Origin: Pectobacterium aroidearum
GTDB taxonomy: Bacteria; Pseudomonadota; Gammaproteobacteria; Enterobacterales; Enterobacteriaceae
Reading direction: 5' to 3'
DNA: 64,000 nucleotides
Assembly (NCBI RefSeq): GCF_015689195.1
Contig: NZ_CP065044.1
Coordinates: 2,294,001-2,358,000, forward strand
Positions within the stretch are counted from its first letter, which is position 1. Each line of letters begins with the position of its first letter. Shown here piece by piece: positions 58,681 to 64,000 of the stretch. The notes under the pieces were generated by a model. That model did not search any database and was not told the origin of the DNA. It worked only from the letters and a program-made list of their open reading frames with translations. The position numbers and the translations under genes were made by a program.

Positions 58681-58878
58681 GTGATTAACTTTGAGAAAAT
58701 CATTCTTGAGTACAGCGAGCAGTACACCGACTTTGCTGCCTCCACGATTGCTTTCATGGAAAGTCAGGAAAAAAAGATCGACGCAGATGAAATATCACGA
58801 AGAATCCCGCAGGAAAAAAGGCCTTTCTTCAACGAGCGATTAGGCCATTATCGCGATATCTACAGACCACAACAGTGA
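58681..58878 (+). CDS. Small protein resembling DNA polymerase III theta (HolE)
   Basis: A 65-residue protein with a GTG start behind GGGGGAGAGCAT. A TATAAT-like hexamer lies at 58640-58645. The middle and end (DFAASTIAFMESQ, then RRIPQEKRPFFNERLGHYR) align with E. coli HolE (VAFKERY, then REQPEHLRSWFRERLIAHR), with about one third identical residues by eye over 36 positions. HolE is the small theta subunit that stabilises the epsilon proofreading subunit. The usual holE lies elsewhere in enterobacteria, so this may be a second, divergent copy. It occupies the place of umuDC in E. coli. The assignment is by pattern only. Confidence 0.55.
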   Translation: MINFEKIILEYSEQYTDFAASTIAFMESQEKKIDADEISRRIPQEKRPFFNERLGHYRDIYRPQQ

Positions 58879-58969
58879 GCGTCGTAGCAAGCCTGTGAGG
58901 CGTAGAAACAGTTACCAGAAGCCCGACAACAGTGTCGGGCTTTTCGGTTTATGCCTAACAGATTATGGA

Positions 58970-59500
58970 TTAACGGCTGAAGAGGTCGCGGCGTTTGGGA
59001 CGGAAAGGCTGAGCGATCAATACCAGCACGGCAACCACCAGATAGGCGACAAAGATGCCAAGCAGCCATTGCGGCATTTCCAGAGAGAGGAATTCCCACT
59101 GACGCACTGAGCAATCCCCTGTCGCATTGAAAATGGCCGGGAGCCATTTGTCTAAAGGCAACCATGATGGGAAGCTGACAAAGAAATCACAGGTGGTAAA
59201 TGGCGACGGATTTAACAAAATATCCGTGTGTTTCCAGGCCAGTCGAACGCCTTCGTAAGAACTGTATATCCATAACGCGATGGCCGGGTAACGCAACGCC
59301 GTTGATGGTGCGATGGCACCAACAATACCCGCGGCGAACACGCCCCACAGCGCGCAACGCTGATAAATACACAGCACGCAAGGTTTTAATAACATAACAT
59401 GCTGAAAATAGAGCGCAGTCAATTCCAATGCTAAAGCAGTAAACGCCAGCAGCAGCCACGCACCACGTCCGCGTGAGCAACGATTAAGAAATCGTAACAT
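58970..59500 (-). CDS. dsbB: Disulfide bond formation protein DsbB
   Basis: A 176-residue inner-membrane quinone reductase that reoxidises DsbA. Four membrane segments are seen; periplasmic Cys41-Cys44 (CVLC) and Cys104/Cys130 correspond exactly to E. coli DsbB. Arg48 in YQRCA is the quinone-interacting residue of the family. It lies alone on the minus strand downstream of nhaB, as in E. coli. Confidence 0.97.
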   Translation of the reverse strand: MLRFLNRCSRGRGAWLLLAFTALALELTALYFQHVMLLKPCVLCIYQRCALWGVFAAGIVGAIAPSTALRYPAIALWIYSSYEGVRLAWKHTDILLNPSPFTTCDFFVSFPSWLPLDKWLPAIFNATGDCSVRQWEFLSLEMPQWLLGIFVAYLVVAVLVLIAQPFRPKRRDLFSR

Positions 59501-59695
59501 AAAAATATTCCATGCTAAACATGATTAAAGCAGCAGTGTAAACCGTTCTGGCTTCACTGCCATCATTTCACTGTGCAAAACGTAACGATATGTTTATTTG
59601 ATGCTTTTTCTGTCATTTTACGGCGGCGAAAATCGTATTGATAACATCATCAAGACGGAAATTGTCGCCACCGTGATTACTATACACGATCGTGA

Positions 59696-61276
59696 TTATG
59701 AGTGACTGCCTGATAGGGTCAAATTTGGCAAAGAAATCCAGTGATTATTCATCAAAAAGTCAGTAAACGGCACTAGCGTGAACTCAACGCAAAGTAACCC
59801 GACCAGTGTCATCACAATGGTGTAAGGCAGCGCCATGATCACCATACGTCCGTAAGACAGGCGGATAAGCGGAGCCAGCGAAGATGTCAGCAGAAACAGA
59901 AACGCCGCTTGCCCATTCGGCGTGGCGACAGAGGGCAGGTTGGTGCCGGTATTGATCGCCACAGCGAGCAACTCAAACTGGGGTAACGAGATTTTGCCGT
60001 TTTCAAAGGCGTTGCGTGCTTCGTTGATATAAACCGAACCAACAAAGACGTTATCCGATATCGATGAGAGCAGGCCATTAAACAGATAAAACTGCGTCAG
60101 TTGTGCACTCTCAGACGATTGCAGGACGTAATGGATAATCGGTGAAAACAGCTGTTGATCGATAATGACGGCGACAATGGCAAAGAAAACCGTCAGCAGC
60201 GCGGTAAACGGCATGGCATCCTGAAATGCTTTACCGATGGCATGCTCTTCGGTCACGCCGCAGAATGTCGTGGCCATAATAATCACGGAAAGGCCAATCA
60301 ATCCGACCTCAGCCAGATGAAACGCCAGCGCGACAATAAGCCAAATGCCAATCACCGCCTGTACGAGCAAGCGCACTTTATCCTGCGGCGTGCGTTTTTC
60401 TGTCATGTCCCGATCGTAATCCTCAAGCACGCGTCGCACGTTGTCCGGCAGACTTACGCCATAGCCGAAGACTTTAAAACGCTCAACCAGCACGCAGGTT
60501 AGAATCCCGCAAATAAAGACGGGAACGGTCACGGGTGACATATGCAGGAAGAAGCTGACGAAATCCCAGCCAGCGCTTTTCGCGATGATCAAATTCTGAG
60601 GTTCACCAACCATCGTCATCACGCCGCCCAGTGCAGTACCTACGCCAGCATGCATGAGCAGGCTGCGCAGGAATGCCCGGAACTGTTCCAGCGTATGACG
60701 ATGTTCCTCGCTGCTTAGCGCGCTATCATCGCTGATATCCGCTTCGTTCCCACCCTGTTGGGACGCGAAACGGTGGTAAATACCATAAAATCCGATAGCG
60801 ACGCTGATAACGACGGCGATCACGGTCAGAGCATCAAGGAATGCGGAAAGGAAAGCGGCGGCACCGCAGAAGGCGAGAGATAACAGTGCCTTGGAATGAA
60901 TGCGCAGCAGCAGTTTAGTAAAGACAAAGAGCAGCAGTTGCTTCATGAAATAGATGCCTGCCACCATAAACACCAGCAGCATGAGAACTTCAATATTCCC
61001 CGTAACCTCATGCCACACCTGCTGCGGGCTGGTCATACCGATGAGAATGGCCTGTAGTGCCAGCAGCCCACCGGGTTGTAGCGGGTAACATTTCAACGCC
61101 ATGCCTAGCGTAAAAATAAACTCCACGACTAATAACCAACCTGCCCAAAATGGGCTGACAAAATAGAACAGCAGCGGATTAACCAGCAAGAAGCAAAAAA
61201 TAGTCAGTTTGTACCAGTCTGGCGCGTATCCCAGGAAATTTTTTAACAGCGCGCGGTGGAGGGGCATGCCGATCAT
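59696..61276 (-). CDS. nhaB: Na+/H+ antiporter NhaB
   Basis: A 526-residue inner-membrane antiporter that expels Na+ or Li+ in exchange for protons, with about 12 to 13 hydrophobic segments. [40 protein letters not shown] and [20 protein letters not shown] are highly conserved with E. coli NhaB. It is slightly longer than the 513-residue E. coli protein at its C-terminus. It is divergent from fadR, as in E. coli. Confidence 0.96.
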   Translation of the reverse strand: MIGMPLHRALLKNFLGYAPDWYKLTIFCFLLVNPLLFYFVSPFWAGWLLVVEFIFTLGMALKCYPLQPGGLLALQAILIGMTSPQQVWHEVTGNIEVLMLLVFMVAGIYFMKQLLLFVFTKLLLRIHSKALLSLAFCGAAAFLSAFLDALTVIAVVISVAIGFYGIYHRFASQQGGNEADISDDSALSSEEHRHTLEQFRAFLRSLLMHAGVGTALGGVMTMVGEPQNLIIAKSAGWDFVSFFLHMSPVTVPVFICGILTCVLVERFKVFGYGVSLPDNVRRVLEDYDRDMTEKRTPQDKVRLLVQAVIGIWLIVALAFHLAEVGLIGLSVIIMATTFCGVTEEHAIGKAFQDAMPFTALLTVFFAIVAVIIDQQLFSPIIHYVLQSSESAQLTQFYLFNGLLSSISDNVFVGSVYINEARNAFENGKISLPQFELLAVAINTGTNLPSVATPNGQAAFLFLLTSSLAPLIRLSYGRMVIMALPYTIVMTLVGLLCVEFTLVPFTDFLMNNHWISLPNLTLSGSHS

Positions 61277-61507
61277 AATGGGAGAGAAATCCTTATTCGT
61301 TAGAATAGTTTGATGGCTCTTATCATATAGTAAAAACTTTACAAACGGTCAGAAGTCTAGCGTTCTATGCGGCGAGAGGGCGGTTTGCAGTCACAATTTT
61401 TCATTGAAATGGTTCGGTGCCTGAGTGCGGCGCTATATCATGATTCTTTCGTCTGGTATCATGGTTCAGCTTTTTTTCAGCAATCACCGCTACGGATTAT
61501 TAAACAC

Positions 61508-62227
61508 ATGGTTATAAAGGCGCAAAGTCCGGCTGGATTCGCGGAAGAATACATTATCGAAAGTATATGGAATAACCGTTTTCCTCCTGGCTCTATTTTG
61601 CCCGCGGAAAGAGAACTTTCCGAACTGATCGGCGTGACCCGTACTACCCTGCGCGAAGTGCTTCAGCGCCTGGCTCGCGATGGTTGGCTAACGATACAGC
61701 ACGGGAAGCCAACAAAAATTAACAATTTTTGGGAAACTTCCGGGCTCAATATCCTGGAAACGCTGGCACGGCTCGATCACGATAGCGTGCCGCAGCTGAT
61801 CGATAACCTGCTGGCCGTGCGAACCAACATCGCCGCCATCTTTATTCGGACGGCGTTACGGCATAACCCGGAAAAGGTGCGTGACGTGTTGACTCAGGCA
61901 AACGCGGTAGACGATAGCGCTGAAGCCTTTGCTCAACTGGATTACAACGTGTTCCGCGGTCTGGCTTTTGCTTCCGGCAATCCGATTTATGGCCTGATCC
62001 TGAACGGTTTGAAGGGGTTATATATTCGCGTAGGGCGCTACTATTTTTCCAACCCGGAAGCCCGCAAGCTGGCGGTGAATTTTTACGGTCGGTTGGAAGC
62101 ATTGCGCAGTGAAGAGCTGTACGATCAGGTAATGGATGTCGTCAGACATTACGGTAAAGAAAGCGGAGCGATCTGGCACAGTATGCAGAGCGCTATCCCA
62201 CGGGATATCGCGGAAGTTCGCCGCTAA
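61508..62227 (+). CDS. fadR: Fatty acid metabolism regulator FadR
   Basis: A 239-residue GntR-family regulator. The N-terminal winged helix-turn-helix is [20 protein letters not shown], followed by [19 protein letters not shown]; the C-terminal domain binds long-chain acyl-CoA. It represses fad genes and activates fabA and fabB in E. coli. The start at 61508 ([15 protein letters not shown]) matches E. coli; the frame extends 47 codons further without homology. Its predicted target fadD lies in this window. Confidence 0.97.
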   Translation: MVIKAQSPAGFAEEYIIESIWNNRFPPGSILPAERELSELIGVTRTTLREVLQRLARDGWLTIQHGKPTKINNFWETSGLNILETLARLDHDSVPQLIDNLLAVRTNIAAIFIRTALRHNPEKVRDVLTQANAVDDSAEAFAQLDYNVFRGLAFASGNPIYGLILNGLKGLYIRVGRYYFSNPEARKLAVNFYGRLEALRSEELYDQVMDVVRHYGKESGAIWHSMQSAIPRDIAEVRR

Positions 62228-62268
62228 GGTTTATACCGCGTCGCTGCATTGTTAAACGGAACATGTGA

Positions 62269-62302
62269 AAAGGGGATTCAGGTAACAACCTGAATCCCCT
62301 TT
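62269..62302. terminator. Bidirectional terminator between fadR and ycgB
   Basis: AAAGGGGATTCAGGT and ACCTGAATCCCCTTT form a perfect 15-pair stem around a four-base loop, with A and T runs on the two sides. It sits between convergent fadR and ycgB. Confidence 0.92.
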
Positions 62303-62328
62303 GTCTTTGGCTGTGTAGCCGTGTTCCG

Positions 62329-63870
62329 CTATGTGGATGCTGTTCCGTTACGCGGCGGGCAGCGTTCAAGCAGCTCAACGCTGCCATCTGCGTTAGCCTG
62401 TTCCAGATAGACGTCAAAGCCCCACAGGCGGTGGACGTGCTTCAACACTTCCTGGCTGCTTTTATCCAGCGGGGCGCGATTATGCGGAACATAGCGCAGC
62501 GTTAGCGCCCGATTGCCGCGCAAATCCACATTCCAGACCTGAATATTCGGCTCCAGATGGCTCAGGTTGTACTGTGCGGAAAGCTCCTGCCGGATCAGGC
62601 GATAGCCTTCTTCGTCGTGAATCGCCGCGATTTCCAGATAGTTGTTTCGATCGTCGTCCAGCACCGTAAATAGCCGGAAATCACGCATCAGCTTAGGCGA
62701 CAGGAACTGGCTGATGAAACTCTCGTCCTTGAAGTTCTGCATCGCAAAATGCAGCGTATCAAGCCAGTCTTTACCGGCAATATCGGGGAACCAGTAACGG
62801 TCTTCGTCCGTCGGCGACTGACAAATGCGCTTGATATCCTGAAACATCGCGAAGCCCAGCGCATAGGGGTTGATTCCGCTGTAATACGGGCTGTTATACG
62901 GCGGTTGATAGATCACATTAGTATGGCTGTGCAGGAATTCCATCATGAAGCGCTCAGTGACCCGGCCTTCATCATAGAGATGGTTCAGAATGGTGTAGTG
63001 CCAGAACGTAGCCCAGCCTTCATTCATTACCTGCGTCTGCTTTTGCGGATAAAAATACTGACTGACTTTCCGCACGATACGCAGAACCTCACGCTGCCAG
63101 GGCTCCAGCAGCGGCGCGTTCTTCTCCATAAAATAGAGCAGGTTTTCCTGCGGCTCTTGTGGAAAGCGTCTCGCTTGCTCCGGTGCGGCACCTTGTTCAC
63201 GTCGCGGTAATGTCTTCCAGAGATCGTTAACCTGGCTTTGCAGGTAGGCTTCACGGCTTTTCTGGCGCGACTTTTCCTCTTCAAGCGAAATTTTTTGTGG
63301 GCGCTTGTAGCGATCAACGCCGTAATTCATGAGCGCATGGCAGGAATCTAACAGGCGTTCCACTTCGTCCACGCCATAACGCTCTTCGCATTGCGCGATA
63401 TATTGTCGGGCAAACAGCAGATAATCGACAATGGAGCTGGCATCGGTCCAACTGCGGAACAGGTAGTTGCCTTTGAAGAACGAGTTGTGTCCGTAGCAGG
63501 CATGCGCCATGACGAGCGCCTGCATCGGCAGTGTGTTCTCTTCCATCAAATACGCGATACAGGGATCGGAGTTGATGACGATCTCATACGCCAGCCCCTG
63601 CTGTCCGTGTTTGTAGCGTTGTTCGGTTTCGATAAATTTCTTCCCGAACGACCAGTGGGCATAGTTGATCGGCATTCCTATACTGGAATAGGCGTCCATC
63701 ATTTGTTCTGAGGTGATGACTTCGATCTGATGAGGATAGGTCGACAGACGATACAACTTGGCCACCCGATCAATTTCATCAAGGTAAACCTGCAATAACT
63801 CAAACGTCCAGTCCGGTCCATCACTCAGGCGAAGTGTTTTTTTTACCTGATTATCCGTGGATATAGCCAT
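62329..63870 (-). CDS. ycgB: SpoVR-family protein YcgB
   Basis: A 513-residue protein of the SpoVR family, close to E. coli YcgB (510 residues). It opens with a Lys-rich stretch, then DGPDWTFELLQVYLDEI. Conserved blocks are VMAHACYGHNSFFKGNYLF, MNEGWATFWHYTILNHLYDEG and YSGINPYALGFAMFQDI, with many His residues that may bind metal. Function is unknown; in other bacteria it is often linked to a stress operon with yeaH and yeaG. The 130 bases upstream, to the window end, hold no feature I recognise. Confidence 0.95.
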   Translation of the reverse strand: MAISTDNQVKKTLRLSDGPDWTFELLQVYLDEIDRVAKLYRLSTYPHQIEVITSEQMMDAYSSIGMPINYAHWSFGKKFIETEQRYKHGQQGLAYEIVINSDPCIAYLMEENTLPMQALVMAHACYGHNSFFKGNYLFRSWTDASSIVDYLLFARQYIAQCEERYGVDEVERLLDSCHALMNYGVDRYKRPQKISLEEEKSRQKSREAYLQSQVNDLWKTLPRREQGAAPEQARRFPQEPQENLLYFMEKNAPLLEPWQREVLRIVRKVSQYFYPQKQTQVMNEGWATFWHYTILNHLYDEGRVTERFMMEFLHSHTNVIYQPPYNSPYYSGINPYALGFAMFQDIKRICQSPTDEDRYWFPDIAGKDWLDTLHFAMQNFKDESFISQFLSPKLMRDFRLFTVLDDDRNNYLEIAAIHDEEGYRLIRQELSAQYNLSHLEPNIQVWNVDLRGNRALTLRYVPHNRAPLDKSSQEVLKHVHRLWGFDVYLEQANADGSVELLERCPPRNGTAST

Positions 63871-64000
63871 CAGCGCGCCCCCTAATATAGCAAACCTGTA
63901 CGTGAGATTCCGTTTACTGCCTTCCGGTTGGCCCAGCCAAAAAAACCATCGTTGTTCATTTAGTTATAGCTGAGCTTTGGTGGCGCGGCAATTGAGGAAT

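Overview
The window is chromosomal DNA of a soft-rot enterobacterium, most likely Pectobacterium. Two things point there. The gene order outside one block follows Escherichia coli closely (thrS-infC-rpmI-rplT-pheMST-ihfA; osmE/nadE; yniABC-ydjM-tcyP; yobF-cspC-rlmA-mntP; manXYZ-yoaE-sdaA; nudL-pabB-yoaHBA-tsaB-yeaY-fadD-rnd; minCDE-ycgLMN; dsbB-nhaB-fadR-ycgB). In addition, an oligogalacturonide catabolism cluster typical of Pectobacterium and Dickeya lies between ydjM and hxpB. I see no tRNA, rRNA, CRISPR array, prophage, transposase or clearly broken gene.

Layout. 0-9 kb: an aromatic amino acid permease (pheP), then the translation block thrS, infC (AUU start), rpmI, rplT, the Phe attenuator pheM, pheST and ihfA. 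9-16 kb: ygbA, a half-type ABC exporter, yddG, nadE, osmE, tcyP and ydjM, the last behind a near-consensus LexA box. 16-27 kb: the pectin block, read mainly on the minus strand as kduI-kduD, pelW-togMNAB and kdgM-paeX, with kdgF divergent from kduI. KdgM lets oligogalacturonides into the periplasm, PaeX deacetylates them, TogMNAB imports them, PelW cuts them in the cytoplasm, and KdgF, KduI and KduD turn the unsaturated monomer into 2-keto-3-deoxygluconate. KdgR-like and CRP-like sites sit before three of these units.

27-43 kb: hxpB, yniB, yniA; a SitABCD-type Mn/Fe importer with a Fur-like box; a roughly 1.1-kb gap holding a perfect 12-bp inverted repeat pair, a 31-codon membrane peptide gene and a short yobF; then cspC, rlmA, and the manganese exporter gene mntP behind a yybP-ykoY riboswitch; yobD; the mannose PTS manXYZ; and yoaE with a structured leader. 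43-54 kb: sdaA, nudL-pabB, yoaH, yoaB, yoaA, tsaB, yeaY, fadD (FadR operator) and rnd (UUG start and U-rich hairpin). 54-64 kb: minCDE, ycgL, a composite ERIC element, ycgM, ycgN, three very small genes where E. coli carries hlyE-umuDC (one resembles the DNA polymerase III theta subunit), dsbB, nhaB, fadR and ycgB.

The least ordinary material is in the gaps: the ycgN-dsbB interval with its theta-like gene and two micro-ORFs, the leaders of thrS and yoaE, the composite ERIC element with two solo ERIC ends, and the sitA-yobF gap. I found no large uncharacterised multi-gene system. Most coding regions are well-conserved housekeeping genes. All identifications come from recalled family sequences and visible motifs; no database search was run.
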